A stretch of DNA of 55,371 nt from Mycobacterium tilburgii. Its GTDB lineage: Bacteria; Actinomycetota; Actinomycetes; Mycobacteriales; Mycobacteriaceae. Position 1 is the stretch's first letter. Each line of letters opens with the position of its first letter. This document shows positions 42,726 through 53,279 of the stretch, in pieces. The notes below the pieces were generated by a model. That model was not told the DNA's origin and did not search any database. It was given only the letters and a program-made list of their open reading frames with translations. The stretch is from positions 1 to 55,371 of the forward strand of contig NZ_LR655706.1 of assembly GCF_902168065.1 (NCBI RefSeq), read 5' to 3'. A program made the position numbers and the translations under genes.

Positions 42726-45700
42726 GGCAGTGCTCGAATCGGTCCCTGCCGGCTCCAGCCGTTCAAGGTCATTACACCCTGTTCAACGACGGCGTTCGGC
42801 GTCTGATCACTCGGCACCAACTGGTGATACTGCTCGACCGAACCCCAGTCGCGATACCAGTCGCCGCGCAGATACGTCGAGATCGTCGAGGTGCGCAACA
42901 GCGTCTGGGTGAACAAGAAGGGTCCGCCGGCCTCGCCGGCCTCCCATCCGTTCGACGAGGACGCCGTCTGCTTGTGGTCCGGCAGGATGCGGTAGGCCGG
43001 AAGTTCAGCAACGCCAAGGTGTTCGGAGAACGGACGCTGGCACGGGAAGTTCGCCGCGGTCGCGATGTCCATCAGCACTGGTGTCTGCGATCCCATCAGC
43101 TGCTGCAGGGTCCGCAGCACGGGAACCCGCGGCGGGGTGAACGCGAACCACTGATCCGAGCTGAGGTTCGGGTCGTAGGCGACGATGCGGGCCACGTTGG
43201 CCTCGGGCGGCGCCCAGGTCAGCGGGAAGCGGAGGTTGCGCCACGCCGGCTCCGGGCCGATGTCGATGGGCTGCACCGCGTTGAGCGGTTGCGTGGTGCC
43301 GTCGGGACGGGTGACACCCCACTGCAGTTTCAACGACTGTCCGTAGGTGAAGGTGCCGTCCTCCTTGTAGGACCAGATGGCCCCGGCCGCCGACACCACC
43401 ACGAGCGGCCGCTCGGCGGTGCGAGGCGGCAGCTGATACCACGCCGAGGTAGCGGTGGCCGCAACGGAGTTCTCGCCGTAACTGCCCATCACCGGGGTGC
43501 GGGCCGGGTCCAGGCCGAACGGCAGTGCCACGTTCGAATTGTTCACCCCGACAGGGCCTTTGCCGCCGGCCGTACCCGCGGAGTCGGTCATGGTGGCGTT
43601 GGGCTTGTTCGGTGAGGCGTCCGAATTCACCACGCCCGGTTTGGTCACCACCGGGTAGGACCTCAGGTCGTCGCCCACTCCGTCGGGTTTGAAGCCGACA
43701 GGATTGACGCCGCCGAGCGGGCCGTCGGGCCCGAATGTTTGGCCCGGAACCGGTTGCAGCAGACCAAGATTGGGGTCGGGCTCGGTCAACACGTCATCGG
43801 CCATCGCGCAACTGGTGGTCGACAGGCCGGACACCAGGGCCGCGAGATTCGCCTTGCCGGTGGTGTATAGCGGGTAGCGGAAGACCGCGCCCTTAGCCAG
43901 TGACCCCACCTCGCCGAGGACCATGATCGTCGCCACCACCAGCAACGGGGTGGACGCCAGTACGCGGTTGCGCCGGCTGTCCTTGACCTCGGTGTGCCCG
44001 GCGTAGTCCATGCGGAAGTGCTGCCACGCGGCCAGCAGGCCGGTCGCGATCGACAACGCCAGGAACATGGACGTCACCGGGAGGCTGGCGATGACGGGCT
44101 GGATGTCGTACCACGGCACGCCGTAGTTGCCGACGTAGAACCAGCCATTGACGCCGGAGGTGGCCACCGCCAGCACGAACAACAGCGCCGTCACGTAGAG
44201 CGTCAGGTTGCGCCGGCTGTGCAGACCGATGCGGGCGAACGCGAACGCGGTGACCGCGCCGAGCGCCCCGGCCAGCCCGGCGAACGCGCCGAATTGCACC
44301 GCCCATTTCGTCGGCGTGAACGTCAGCACCAGCAGCCCGATCGCGGTGGTACCGATCAGCCGCCACGCCGGGCCGCTGGCTAGTCCCGGCACCCGGCCCC
44401 GCCGCAGCAGCACCATCAGCATGCCGAACAGGCAGAGGAACATCATCAGGACGGCGAAGCGGCGCGCCATCGACCCGTCCGGGTTGGACTCCACGGTGAG
44501 GAAGTAGTAGCGCAGCCAGTCCTGGTACCACGCGATCGTGGGACCGACCTTGTATTTGATGCGGGCCGACTCGGCGACCGTGGCCAGCGTCTGGCTGCGG
44601 AACACCACCGCCAGAATCAGCGACGCCGACGCCGCCAGCACGGCCAGCGGCGGCAGCAGCCCGTCGGTGCCGCGGCGGCGGCAGATGATCCTGGCGATGG
44701 CCCGCGCCCCGGTCAGCAGCGCGGCGACGGCGATCAGCCCCTGGGGTGCGAGGGTGGTGGTCAGCATCGCGACCACGATGGCCACCGCCGCGGGCGCCAG
44801 CCGTTGCAGGGCGATCGCCCGCTCGACCAGCATCCAGGTGACGATCACGCCCAGGGCGATCAGCGGCTCGGGACGCAGGCCGTTGTTGAACGGCAGCCAC
44901 GCGGCGACGAACACCATGCCGCCGGTCAGCACCGCGACCGTGTTGGAGCCCAGGCCGCTCTGCCCGGGACCGAGCCGGCGCAGCCCCCAGTGGCTGATGA
45001 TCAACCAGCAGGCGATCCCGGCCAGCGTGGCCGGCAGCCGCATCCACACGCCCGCGGTGCTGACCGAGACCAACTTGGACAGCACCGACAGGTACCAGTC
45101 GAACGGCGCCTCGGTGGTCCCGAAGTAGCGGTAGTAATTGGCCACATAACCAGCCTTTGGCGCCACCCGCGCAATGGTCAGGTTGTAGCCGTCGTCCGAC
45201 GAGGTGGCGCCGATGACGTGCCAGACCAGCAGCGTCCCGATCACACCCACGTCGGCCAGCACCGTTGTCCAACCGGTTCGCCACCGGACGGCCCATGACG
45301 GCCGGCCGACCAGCGCGCCGCCGCGGCCGTGCCGGTCCAGCATGACCAGCGCGACGATGGAGATCAGGACCGCCAGCGCGCCTGCAGCCATCACCAGCTT
45401 CTTGAGGGCGGTCGGGGCCGTGATGAACCGGGTGTCGATGTCGACGCGCGCCGACAACCCCGGTTGGGGCTGCACTTTCAGATCGGTGAAGATGCCATCG
45501 ACCTGGGGCTTCTTCTCGGCCGACAGTTTCCCGGCGGCGCCCGGTACGCCGACGAAATCGGCGCCCGCCGCGGCGGTGTCGGCCCACACGTGCAGCACGC
45601 TGCAAGCCCCCGCGGCCACGGCCGCGCGTTGTGCCACCGCCGCCACGGTGTCCCGGAATGCGACGACGACCATGTCCTTGTCGGCGCGCACGAACAACCC

Positions 45701-46006
45701 GTTCTTGCCCGGGTCCACGCTGCCGGTCGGCAGCGTCGAGATCACCAGTCCGCCGCTGGCCGGCAGGGTGGCGATGGCCGCGCACGGAACGGAGATGTCG
45801 AGCGTGCGCGGCGTCCCGGACACCAAGGGGCCGGTGATCTGGGCGACGTGCCGGTCGACGCTGCCCTGCGGCCAGGCGATGGTGGCGGTGGTCTGCCGGA
45901 CCGGAAGCAACGGCACGGTCAGACACAACAGCAAGCCGGCAAGCCCGGCGACGACGGCGACCAGGCGGACGATTCGCTGCGATCGCTCATTACCGTCGTG
46001 GGGCAC
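42722..46006 (-). CDS. embA: Arabinosyltransferase EmbA
   Basis: 1094 residues, the family length. Partner of EmbB in arabinogalactan arabinan synthesis; integral membrane GT-C protein. The start GTG at 46006 gives [15 protein letters not shown], the conserved EmbA N-terminus. [16 protein letters not shown] carries the GT-C acidic pair, and the C-terminal domain includes [20 protein letters not shown]. In most mycobacteria embC lies directly upstream; here a decayed cassette of about 1.2 kb separates them, leaving only 74 bases before the start for local regulation. The stop overlaps the embB start (ATGA). Confidence 0.97.
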   Translation of the reverse strand: MPHDGNERSQRIVRLVAVVAGLAGLLLCLTVPLLPVRQTTATIAWPQGSVDRHVAQITGPLVSGTPRTLDISVPCAAIATLPASGGLVISTLPTGSVDPGKNGLFVRADKDMVVVAFRDTVAAVAQRAAVAAGACSVLHVWADTAAAGADFVGVPGAAGKLSAEKKPQVDGIFTDLKVQPQPGLSARVDIDTRFITAPTALKKLVMAAGALAVLISIVALVMLDRHGRGGALVGRPSWAVRWRTGWTTVLADVGVIGTLLVWHVIGATSSDDGYNLTIARVAPKAGYVANYYRYFGTTEAPFDWYLSVLSKLVSVSTAGVWMRLPATLAGIACWLIISHWGLRRLGPGQSGLGSNTVAVLTGGMVFVAAWLPFNNGLRPEPLIALGVIVTWMLVERAIALQRLAPAAVAIVVAMLTTTLAPQGLIAVAALLTGARAIARIICRRRGTDGLLPPLAVLAASASLILAVVFRSQTLATVAESARIKYKVGPTIAWYQDWLRYYFLTVESNPDGSMARRFAVLMMFLCLFGMLMVLLRRGRVPGLASGPAWRLIGTTAIGLLVLTFTPTKWAVQFGAFAGLAGALGAVTAFAFARIGLHSRRNLTLYVTALLFVLAVATSGVNGWFYVGNYGVPWYDIQPVIASLPVTSMFLALSIATGLLAAWQHFRMDYAGHTEVKDSRRNRVLASTPLLVVATIMVLGEVGSLAKGAVFRYPLYTTGKANLAALVSGLSTTSCAMADDVLTEPDPNLGLLQPVPGQTFGPDGPLGGVNPVGFKPDGVGDDLRSYPVVTKPGVVNSDASPNKPNATMTDSAGTAGGKGPVGVNNSNVALPFGLDPARTPVMGSYGENSVAATATSAWYQLPPRTAERPLVVVSAAGAIWSYKEDGTFTYGQSLKLQWGVTRPDGTTQPLNAVQPIDIGPEPAWRNLRFPLTWAPPEANVARIVAYDPNLSSDQWFAFTPPRVPVLRTLQQLMGSQTPVLMDIATAANFPCQRPFSEHLGVAELPAYRILPDHKQTASSSNGWEAGEAGGPFLFTQTLLRTSTISTYLRGDWYRDWGSVEQYHQLVPSDQTPNAVVEQGVMTLNGWSRQGPIRALP

Positions 46007-46080
46007 GGGGTTCGATGGTAGGGGACGGCCCCTTAGTCGGATGAGGATGCTGGGCCGCGCACGAGGCTTTTAGGGAGGGT

Positions 46081-46711
46081 TCAGCGGCCGGGAAGCCGTG
46101 TGGCCAAGGTCGCGTGACCGGGTCCGGCCAGATCTGCCAGCGCGGCGCGACGCCCGACCATCGCCATCAGCAGCGCTTCGCCGGGTCCGCTCACCTCGGG
46201 TCCATCGCCGTGCGTCCAGTCGACATCGGCGGCTCCGCAGCCGCAGCCCGCGGAGCCGCCGTCCGGTGCCCAGGCGCGGGTTGACGGGCACCACGGCAAG
46301 CACCCGCTCGAGCCGATCTGTCGGCACCGTCCGTGGTCGCTGCAGCACGCGGGCGGATGTCTTGGCGATGGATAGTGTCGTCGACGAGGGCGATCATGCC
46401 GCCGAAACGTGTTGTCAGTCTTCGGGGTTGGAGGTGATCGTGCAAGAAGGCCAGCAGTTGGGCCGGACTCAGCTGCACAAACTCGTCGACCCCCGCCTGT
46501 TGGCCCGCACCACCCAGCCTTTCGCGAAGCGCTTCAGCAGTCCCAGCGGGCCGAGCTCTTCATAGCTGACCACATGTGCGACAACGTCTTTGACGGTCCA
46601 TTTGGCGCAGAGGGTGGGCGCCAGCCAGTCGTCGGGTACCAAGGTGGCCAGAAAATCAGCCAGCTCGGCCCGTTCGGCGTGGGCCATGTTCTTCATCGAA
46701 GGCGCCGTCAT
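46081..46711 (-). pseudogene. Mycothiol-dependent maleylpyruvate-isomerase family gene, decayed
   Basis: The N-terminal part MTAPSMKNMAHAERAELADF and the DinB-like signature LCAKWTVKDVVAHVVSYEEL are readable at 46711-46530. A frameshift near 46475 precedes VQLSPAQLLAFLHDHLQPRR and GGMIALVDDTIHRQDI; another shift leads to ADVDWTHGDGPEVSGPGEAL and a C-terminus ending LPGR near 46081. This is the TIGR03083/TIGR03086 type of protein that uses mycothiol or has lost that activity. It overlaps the SRPBCC remnant by four bases, indicating former translational coupling. Confidence 0.82.
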
Positions 46712-46971
46712 CGTCGCGCCTCAACAGGGCAGAGCCCGGCGTAGCGGTACAGGTAGAGCGGCCAGCCTGCCTCGCCGTCGCCGCCGCGATCGTAAATGTG
46801 GGGCCGCCCACATGGGTTTCGAACACCGTTTCGGCGATCGGGACTGCCAGCAGATTGTGTTCGCGCGGTTTGAAGTCGACGAACTGTTTCGGTGAAGACG
46901 GTGAACGCGCGCTCGATCGCGGCGTTGACGACGACCCGGTGTGCGATGTTCGGGATTCGCGGTTGCGTCAC
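46708..46971 (-). pseudogene. SRPBCC (AHSA1-like) protein, internally deleted
   Basis: Begins RIPNIAHRVVVNAAIERAFT with the AHSA1 family start. After FTVFTE the frame shifts and FVDFKPREHNLLAVPIAETV and FETHVGG follow, then HIYDRGGDG runs straight into EAGWPLYLYRYAGL. The middle of a normal ~160-residue domain is missing, so roughly 80 residues were deleted besides the frameshift. It overlaps the upstream ArsR remnant by four bases and the downstream isomerase remnant by four bases. Confidence 0.8.
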
Positions 46972-47272
46972 GAGGCGTCTCCTTCGATCTCGGTGAACTT
47001 GGCGGCGTACCCGGCCAGGGTCTGCGTCCAGAACCGGTCCAGCTCGGCGCGTAGGACCACGAGGCCGGTCTGGTCGAATTGGTAGACGCGCCGTGTTCCC
47101 ACCGCGCGATCACGCACCAACCCCGCGCACTTGAGCACCTTGAGATGCTCTGGGACCGAAGCGTCTGCCACCCGTGGTACTTCGACCAGAACAGCCCGCC
47201 GACCAATTCGACCATCATCAAAGGGTTTCCACCGCCGCGACCGCCGTCGCCTCCGTGCATACCGTTCATCAA
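46968..47272 (-). pseudogene. ArsR-family regulator, decayed
   Basis: The recognition helix and wing are readable as VADASVPEHLKVLKCAGLV and RDRAVGTRRVYQFDQTGLV (47171-47030), the usual ArsR pattern paired with SRPBCC proteins, ending in FTEIEGDAS. The N-terminal part (ELVGGL) lies in another frame up to 47272 and is incomplete, with a gap before the recognition helix. In intact ArsR-SRPBCC-isomerase operons this regulator represses its own transcript. Confidence 0.75.
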
Positions 47273-47294
47273 CTGCCTGCCGGGGCTGTGACGG

Positions 47295-50200
47295 CTAGCC
47301 CCGGCGCAGCGGGGCCGGGTCCCAAAGCCCGCTGCGCGTCGCCCTGCCTAGCTGCAGATCCGCTGGCTCGGCGTTGGGGTAGTACGGCGTGAGCCGTTGC
47401 AGCGAGCCCCAGTCCCGGGCCCAGTCGTCCTTGAGATAGGTGGCCATCGTGGTCGCCTTCACCAGCAACTCGGTGACCCCCAGCGGGCCACCGCCGTTGT
47501 TGTCCATCACCGGCGAGTTGGCCTCGGCGCCGAACCGGTCGGGCAGGATCCGCCATTCGGGTGTCTCGTCGACGCCGTTCTGGTGGCCGAACGAGCGCTG
47601 GCAGGGGAACGCCAGGCCCACCAGCCAATCCAGGAAGACCGGGTCGTGGGAGCCGACCACCTGCTGTAGCGTGCGCAGGTGGGGGATTCGCGGCGGGGTG
47701 ACCGCGATCCAGTGCTGGGGCGCTAGGTCCTCGTCGTTGGCGACCAACCGGACCTGGGTCGCGCTCTCGGGGATCCAGGACAACGGCATCCGCAGGTTGC
47801 GCCACGCCGGTGACGCGCCGACGTCGAAGAACTGGAACGACCCGCCCGGGTGCCCGGCCGCCGCGTCCGCGTCGGTGGCCCACTGCACCTGCACCTCGCG
47901 CGGATCGAACCGGCCAGCCGCCGAGACGACCAGCAGCGGTCCCGCCTTGTCCCGCGGGGGCAGTCGGTACCACCCCGACCGCAGCAGGGCGGGTACCTGG
48001 ATGCCGGATCGCCAGCTGCCCAGCACGGGCGTGCGCGCCGGGTCCAGGTTGTAGGGCAACTGGGCGCGCGAGCCGTTGATCCCGGGTGCGGCGCTGGTGC
48101 CGCCCTCGGTGCCGGCCTCGCTGGTGGTGGTCTTGCCGTCTTCGTTGACGAAGCTGCGGTCGCCCGGCCGTTCCATCACCGGGTCGGCCGAGACGTCGGC
48201 GGGAATACCGTTGGCGGTGAAGGCTTCTGACAGGCTCGCCCCCAACGCATCGCGCACCGAGCCGGAGACCGGCGTCAGCATTCCGGCGTTGGGCTCCTGT
48301 TCGACCATGACGTCCTCGGCCAGGCCGCACGATTTCCCGTCCAAGGTCTCCAGGTTGGACCGGCCCACCGACCACGCCGGGTATTGGCCGATCATCGCCA
48401 GCGTCAACGACGCCACCTCGAAGGTAACCAGCAGCCACGCCGCAATTGCCAACGGGGACTGGATGATTCCGGTCATGCGCGGCCCGATGCGGGTGTTGTG
48501 AGGTCCGCCGGCGCGCCCGTTGGCGGCGAAGTGGAACCAGGCCGCCAGCAGCAGCACCAACACCGTCAGCCCGAGCAGAACAGTGGCAAACGCGTAGTGC
48601 CACGCCGGGAATTCATTCGACCAGGGCACACCGAAGTTGGAGACATACCACCAACCGTTGACACTGGCGAACGACAACGCGACCAGGAACAGCACCGCCG
48701 CGGCGAACACGGTGCGGTTGCGGCGTAAGCGCATCGCCACACTCGTCACCGCGACCGCCGCCAAGGCGCCCAGCGAGCCCGCCAGCCCGGCGAGCACCCC
48801 GAAGTGGTGTGTCCATTTGGTCGGGGTGAACATCATCGCCAGGAAAGAGATGATGGTGATGCCGACGATGCGCCGGCTCGGGCCGATCGCGGTACCGGGA
48901 ATTCGCCCCTTGCGCAACGACATTGCCACCGTGATGCCAAGCGCGAGCAGCACCGCCAGCACCGCGAAGCGCCGGGCGACGGATCCGTCGGGGCTGGCCA
49001 TGAACAGCCGCTCGTAGCGGATGTGTTCGTCGAACCAGCTCAGGCTGGGCCCGAGCGCCCGCTTGAGTGCGGTGGCCTGCAGCTCACCGGCCAACGTCTG
49101 ATCGCGGAAGATCAGGATGATCGTTACGGTGGCCGCGGCCAGGATCGGGGCCAGCAAGGGCAGTGCCCCGAATTGTCGGGAGCGGCGGTGAATGATCGTG
49201 CGCAGCGGTCCGATCGCCACCAGCAGGGCACCGATCGACGCGATACCCGTCGGCCCGGAGAACAGGGTCAGGGCGCCGATGATGCATGCGACCGCCACCG
49301 GCAGCAGCCGGTTGGTGGCCACCGCCCGCTCCACCGAGCACCAGGTGAGCAAGATGCCGAGCGCGATGATCGGTTCGGGGCGCAGGCCGTTGTCGAGCGG
49401 CAGCCAGGTGGCTAGGAACAGCCCGGCGGCCGTCCACGCCGCCGCGCGGCTGGTCTTCACGGCGTGGCCCAGCCGCGGCATCACCTCGCGGCTGATGGCC
49501 CACCAACAGGTCAGGGCCATGGCCAGGGTGGGCAGCCGCATCCAGATGCTGCTGGTGCTGACGTGCGCCCACACCGCGAGCAGGTCGTAGTACCAGCCGA
49601 AGGGCGCCTCGGGGGTGCCCAGCCAGCGGTAGTAGTTGGCCATGTAGCCGGCATGCTCGGACACCCGCGCCATCGTCAGGATGTAGCCGTCGTCGGAGGT
49701 GTTCGCGCCGACGAAGTGCCACCACACCAGCACGCCGATGACGAGCGCGTCGAGGCCGCCGATCGACCACCACCGCGCGGGAAGGAAGCGGCGGTGCCGG
49801 GTGCCCGGGAAGTCGCCGCCGGTGTCGAGGATGTGCAGCGCGATCAGGGCGGCGAGCGTCAGCACCACCCCGAAGACCATCGCGGCCATCTTCAGCGGGG
49901 TGGGGCTGCTGCTGTAGCGGGTGTCGACGGTCGCGGACAAGCTCAGTCCCGCGGGCGCTGGCCCGGACAGATCGGTGAACACTCCGACGATCTGTGGCCG
50001 AAAGTCGTAGCCGCTTTTCTCGCCGCGCAGCGGTGCGCCGGGATGTTCGGCGTTGGGCCCCTGGGTCAGCCCGACGAATTCGGCGGTGACCCGGTCGGCG
50101 TGCGCGGTGAACGTCAGCCGCTGGCAGGCCGGGCTGAGCATCTCCTTGAGCGGTGCGGTGACCACCGGGACGTTGCGCACCACCAGCACCAGTTCGTCGT

Positions 50201-50576
50201 TGGCGCGCAGGATCAGCAGCCCGCGGTCGACGGCCTTCGGCGCCTGCTTGGGCACCGTCGAGAGCAGCACCGTCTTACCGGCGCTCTGCGACCCTGTCAG
50301 ACCGGCGGCGGCCTGACAGGGCACGGAGATGGTCAGCTCGGGGGCCACATAGCCGATCAACGGCGCTTCGACGCTGGCGAAGGTGCCGTTCTGCGGCCAG
50401 TTGAGCCGGGCGGTCGTCTGGCTGACCGGCAACAGCGGCGTGAGAAACGCCAGCAGCGTCCCGAGCAGACCGGCCACCACTGCCACGACACGAGCAACCC
50501 GGTAGCGTGCGCCCACGCTCTTCACGGACCTAGATGGTAGTTCTTCGACCAAGTCGGGCGAGGTGTCGGTGGCCAT
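47295..50576 (-). CDS. embC: Arabinosyltransferase EmbC
   Basis: 1093 residues (M. tuberculosis 1094). It builds the arabinan of lipoarabinomannan; membrane GT-C enzyme. The start ATG at 50576 gives [33 protein letters not shown] holds the catalytic acidic pair, and the WFDEHIRYERLFMASPDGS region is conserved. The C-terminal carbohydrate-binding domain includes [20 protein letters not shown]. The ATG overlaps the aftA stop by one base, so it is the fifth gene of the dprE operon. It is intact, although its downstream neighbours are all broken. Confidence 0.97.
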   Translation of the reverse strand: MATDTSPDLVEELPSRSVKSVGARYRVARVVAVVAGLLGTLLAFLTPLLPVSQTTARLNWPQNGTFASVEAPLIGYVAPELTISVPCQAAAGLTGSQSAGKTVLLSTVPKQAPKAVDRGLLILRANDELVLVVRNVPVVTAPLKEMLSPACQRLTFTAHADRVTAEFVGLTQGPNAEHPGAPLRGEKSGYDFRPQIVGVFTDLSGPAPAGLSLSATVDTRYSSSPTPLKMAAMVFGVVLTLAALIALHILDTGGDFPGTRHRRFLPARWWSIGGLDALVIGVLVWWHFVGANTSDDGYILTMARVSEHAGYMANYYRWLGTPEAPFGWYYDLLAVWAHVSTSSIWMRLPTLAMALTCWWAISREVMPRLGHAVKTSRAAAWTAAGLFLATWLPLDNGLRPEPIIALGILLTWCSVERAVATNRLLPVAVACIIGALTLFSGPTGIASIGALLVAIGPLRTIIHRRSRQFGALPLLAPILAAATVTIILIFRDQTLAGELQATALKRALGPSLSWFDEHIRYERLFMASPDGSVARRFAVLAVLLALGITVAMSLRKGRIPGTAIGPSRRIVGITIISFLAMMFTPTKWTHHFGVLAGLAGSLGALAAVAVTSVAMRLRRNRTVFAAAVLFLVALSFASVNGWWYVSNFGVPWSNEFPAWHYAFATVLLGLTVLVLLLAAWFHFAANGRAGGPHNTRIGPRMTGIIQSPLAIAAWLLVTFEVASLTLAMIGQYPAWSVGRSNLETLDGKSCGLAEDVMVEQEPNAGMLTPVSGSVRDALGASLSEAFTANGIPADVSADPVMERPGDRSFVNEDGKTTTSEAGTEGGTSAAPGINGSRAQLPYNLDPARTPVLGSWRSGIQVPALLRSGWYRLPPRDKAGPLLVVSAAGRFDPREVQVQWATDADAAAGHPGGSFQFFDVGASPAWRNLRMPLSWIPESATQVRLVANDEDLAPQHWIAVTPPRIPHLRTLQQVVGSHDPVFLDWLVGLAFPCQRSFGHQNGVDETPEWRILPDRFGAEANSPVMDNNGGGPLGVTELLVKATTMATYLKDDWARDWGSLQRLTPYYPNAEPADLQLGRATRSGLWDPAPLRRG

Positions 50577-52501
50577 CAGCGGCTGGCCACCGGTTGGGCC
50601 GCGGGCTTGCGGACTGCCAGCACAAACGGGCCGATGCTCTGCACGGTAAACCGCGGATCGTCGAACAGCGCGGCGCGCAGCTCGACGGTGTAGCGGCGCA
50701 CGTTGGGCTGATTGGGATAGACGTCTTCGGCCAGCCGCAGCGTGTAGTTGTTGCTCCCGCCGCGGCGCATCAGGAACACCGTCGGCGGCGGCCACGGCGA
50801 GGTGTCCAGCGCGTGGAGGAACTCGTCGGGGGACTTGAGGGTGGACCATTTCTTGATCTGCGCGGCCCGCAGGTCGAACTGCGCCAGCGGGTTGGCGTAG
50901 TGCGACGTCAGCCCCTGGAAGCCCCAGTACGGGTAGTAGGACAGGAAGCTGTAGTCGGCGGTCAGCACCACCGTCTGGTCCCGGGGTTTGCCGGTGAGCT
51001 GCTGGATCGCGGCGTTGACGGCGGCGTAGAACTTCTCCGAGCTAGGCGGCCGCCGGTCACCGCGTTGTCCATGGCCGTCGGTGTCGGTGTAAGCGATGGT
51101 CAGGTCCGGCCGTAGCACGTCGGGGATGTCCTGGCTGAACGCGATCGTGGCGGTTAGCCCGATCGCGCCGACCACCGGGACCGTGACCCTTTCCAGGGCG
51201 CGGCCGCGGTGTCGCAACGCGGACGTGGCCTGGGTGAATCCGAACACCCCCGCGGCGACTAGCAGCACCGACAGGGTCGGCTGCAGCCGGAACGACAGCA
51301 GCGTGGTGCGCGCCAGCGTGGTCAGCATCGACAGCAGCGACCACAGGTAGATGGCCAGCATCCCGATGGTCAGGGCACCCGCCCGCACCGAGGTGCGGGT
51401 GCGCACGACCAGCCACAGGGTGCCGATCATGCAGATCACGCCCAGCAGCGAGAACTGGAGCATCGGGAAGGTCAGCTCAGCGCCGTCGGCCGGCAGGTAA
51501 TGAAAAGCGCTGCCGCTGTTACTGATTGGTCTGGTGGCCGCGCGCAGCAGGAACGGCAGCCAGGTGATGCCGGCGATGGCCGCGGCGATGACAGCGATGA
51601 CGGCCAGCCGCCGCAGCGGGTCCAGCGCGGCCCGCCACCCGGCGCGTCGCCAGCGGGACATCACTAACACCAGCGCCATCAGCGTCATCGTGAACGCGGT
51701 GTAGCCGAACAGCAGTGTGTACCAGGTGGCGGTGAAGCCCAGGAACAACCCGGCGCCGAGCACCGCACCCCAGCCTTGCGCCCGTGGCCGGCCGCCTCGT
51801 TCGTGACGTTCGGCGGCGCGCAGACCCGACCAGGTCAGCACCAGCACCGGCGGCAGCAGGACGGTGATCATCGCGGAGTAGGGCTCCGGCGAGCTGTAGG
51901 CCAGCGTCACCGCCGCCGTCGCGGTAGTGACGATCAGGGCGTACTCGAAGCGGATCATCCGCCACCACAGCACCAGCGCGACGGCCACCGCGATCGTGAT
52001 CGAGGTGATCGCCCACGGCTTGAACATCTCCCAGGCGGGTGTCGCGGTCAGCTCCGCGGCGCGCCCGCCGATCCAGAACCACCCCGGCGGGTAAAACGAC
52101 GGCAGCCCGAGATAGGTCATGTCATGCAGGGCGGGACTGTCGGCCAGCCGCGTCAGGTATTCGGTACGGAACTGCTGATCGACCGAGATGCCGAACAGAT
52201 ACAGCTTCGTCGCCCCCAACGGCATGCCCAGCGTCACCACGCTGAACGCCGACACGAACACCAGCCCGGCCAGTTGGGCCGGCAACCGCCACCGGCTCGA
52301 GAGCCGCCACAGCCAACCGGTCGCCACCAGCCCGAGCAGGCAACCCACCTGGCCGACGGTGGTGAGCGCGTGCAGTTGATTCGACGACGGGAACGCCGGC
52401 CACTGCACCCTGTCGATGGCGATCAGCGAGGTCACCGAGACCACGACGGCCACCGCAACCGCCACCCCCATCTGGCCGAGAGTGGCCAGCGCGTTACGCA
52501 T
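50576..52501 (-). CDS. aftA: Arabinofuranosyltransferase AftA
   Basis: 641 residues (M. tuberculosis 643). It primes the galactan by adding the first arabinofuranosyl residue from decaprenyl-phosphoryl arabinose, on the outer face of the membrane. About 11 helices are followed by a periplasmic C-terminal domain. The segment after the first helices contains [20 protein letters not shown] with the acidic GT-C residues, and [14 protein letters not shown] is conserved. The ATG at 52501 lies two bases after the dprE2 stop, and its own stop overlaps embC by one base, so it is tightly coupled in the operon. Confidence 0.96.
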   Translation of the reverse strand: MRNALATLGQMGVAVAVAVVVSVTSLIAIDRVQWPAFPSSNQLHALTTVGQVGCLLGLVATGWLWRLSSRWRLPAQLAGLVFVSAFSVVTLGMPLGATKLYLFGISVDQQFRTEYLTRLADSPALHDMTYLGLPSFYPPGWFWIGGRAAELTATPAWEMFKPWAITSITIAVAVALVLWWRMIRFEYALIVTTATAAVTLAYSSPEPYSAMITVLLPPVLVLTWSGLRAAERHERGGRPRAQGWGAVLGAGLFLGFTATWYTLLFGYTAFTMTLMALVLVMSRWRRAGWRAALDPLRRLAVIAVIAAAIAGITWLPFLLRAATRPISNSGSAFHYLPADGAELTFPMLQFSLLGVICMIGTLWLVVRTRTSVRAGALTIGMLAIYLWSLLSMLTTLARTTLLSFRLQPTLSVLLVAAGVFGFTQATSALRHRGRALERVTVPVVGAIGLTATIAFSQDIPDVLRPDLTIAYTDTDGHGQRGDRRPPSSEKFYAAVNAAIQQLTGKPRDQTVVLTADYSFLSYYPYWGFQGLTSHYANPLAQFDLRAAQIKKWSTLKSPDEFLHALDTSPWPPPTVFLMRRGGSNNYTLRLAEDVYPNQPNVRRYTVELRAALFDDPRFTVQSIGPFVLAVRKPAAQPVASR

Positions 52502-52503
52502 GA

Positions 52504-53268
52504 TCAGATGGGCAGCTTGCGGAAGATGAGCCGCGGAATGTGCCGCAACACCATCATCACATATCTGAATCCTCTTGGCGCCCAAACCAATTCCTTGCCT
52601 TTTGCGGCAGCGGTCACCGCGAGGTTAGCGACGTATTCCTTGTCCACGGTCAGTGGCGCTTCTTTGAGGTGCGCACTCATCCGGGTCCGCACCTGGCCCG
52701 GACGGATCACCAGGACCCGCACCCCGTACTCACGCAGCGCGTCGCCCAGCCCCAGATAGAAACCGTCCAGCCCGGCCTTGGTGGAGCCGTAGACGAAGTT
52801 GGATCGCCGCACCCGTTCGCCGGCCGTCGAACTCATCGCGATGATCTGGCCGAAGCCCTGGGCGCGCATCTTCTCGCCTAGCAGAACACCCACCGAAACG
52901 GCTGCGGTGTAATTGATCTCGGCGGCCAGGACGGCCTTGTGCTGGTTCTGCCAGAGCTCCTCGGCGTCGCCGAGGACGCCGAACGCCACGATGGCCACGT
53001 CGACGTCGCCGTTGGCAAAGGCCGCCTCGATCATCTTGGGGTGGCTGTCCGGAGCGGTGGCTTCGAAGTCGATCAGCTCGACCGAGCGCGCGCCGGCGGC
53101 CTGCATCTGCGCGACAGCGGCGTCGCGTCCAGGGTCGTTCGGCATGGCGGCCAACACAATTCGGGCGCGCGCGTTCTGCAGATAACGCTCGGAGATCGCC
53201 AAACCGATCTCCGAGGTGCCGCCCAGCAGCAGGATGGTCTGGGGATTCCCCACAGCGTCTAACACCAT
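52504..53268 (-). CDS. dprE2: Decaprenylphosphoryl-2-keto-ribose reductase DprE2
   Basis: 254 residues, identical in length to the M. tuberculosis enzyme. With DprE1 it completes the epimerisation of decaprenyl-phosphoryl ribose to arabinose: it reduces the 2-keto intermediate with NADH. Short-chain dehydrogenase signatures are [13 protein letters not shown] (cofactor site, residues 13-25), the serine in AMSSTAGER, and [10 protein letters not shown] (YxxxK). The C-terminus [13 protein letters not shown] is the usual membrane-associating end. The ATG at 53268 gives [15 protein letters not shown]; the larger frame upstream is a shadow of dprE1. Eleven bases separate it from dprE1. Confidence 0.97.
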   Translation of the reverse strand: MVLDAVGNPQTILLLGGTSEIGLAISERYLQNARARIVLAAMPNDPGRDAAVAQMQAAGARSVELIDFEATAPDSHPKMIEAAFANGDVDVAIVAFGVLGDAEELWQNQHKAVLAAEINYTAAVSVGVLLGEKMRAQGFGQIIAMSSTAGERVRRSNFVYGSTKAGLDGFYLGLGDALREYGVRVLVIRPGQVRTRMSAHLKEAPLTVDKEYVANLAVTAAAKGKELVWAPRGFRYVMMVLRHIPRLIFRKLPI

Positions 53269-53279
53269 CGGCGCACCAT

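Noticed and set aside
46191..46565. Plus-strand arginine/serine-rich frames opposite the isomerase remnant.
   Set aside because: Codon usage and composition are those of a shadow frame; the minus-strand fragments give a recognisable family.
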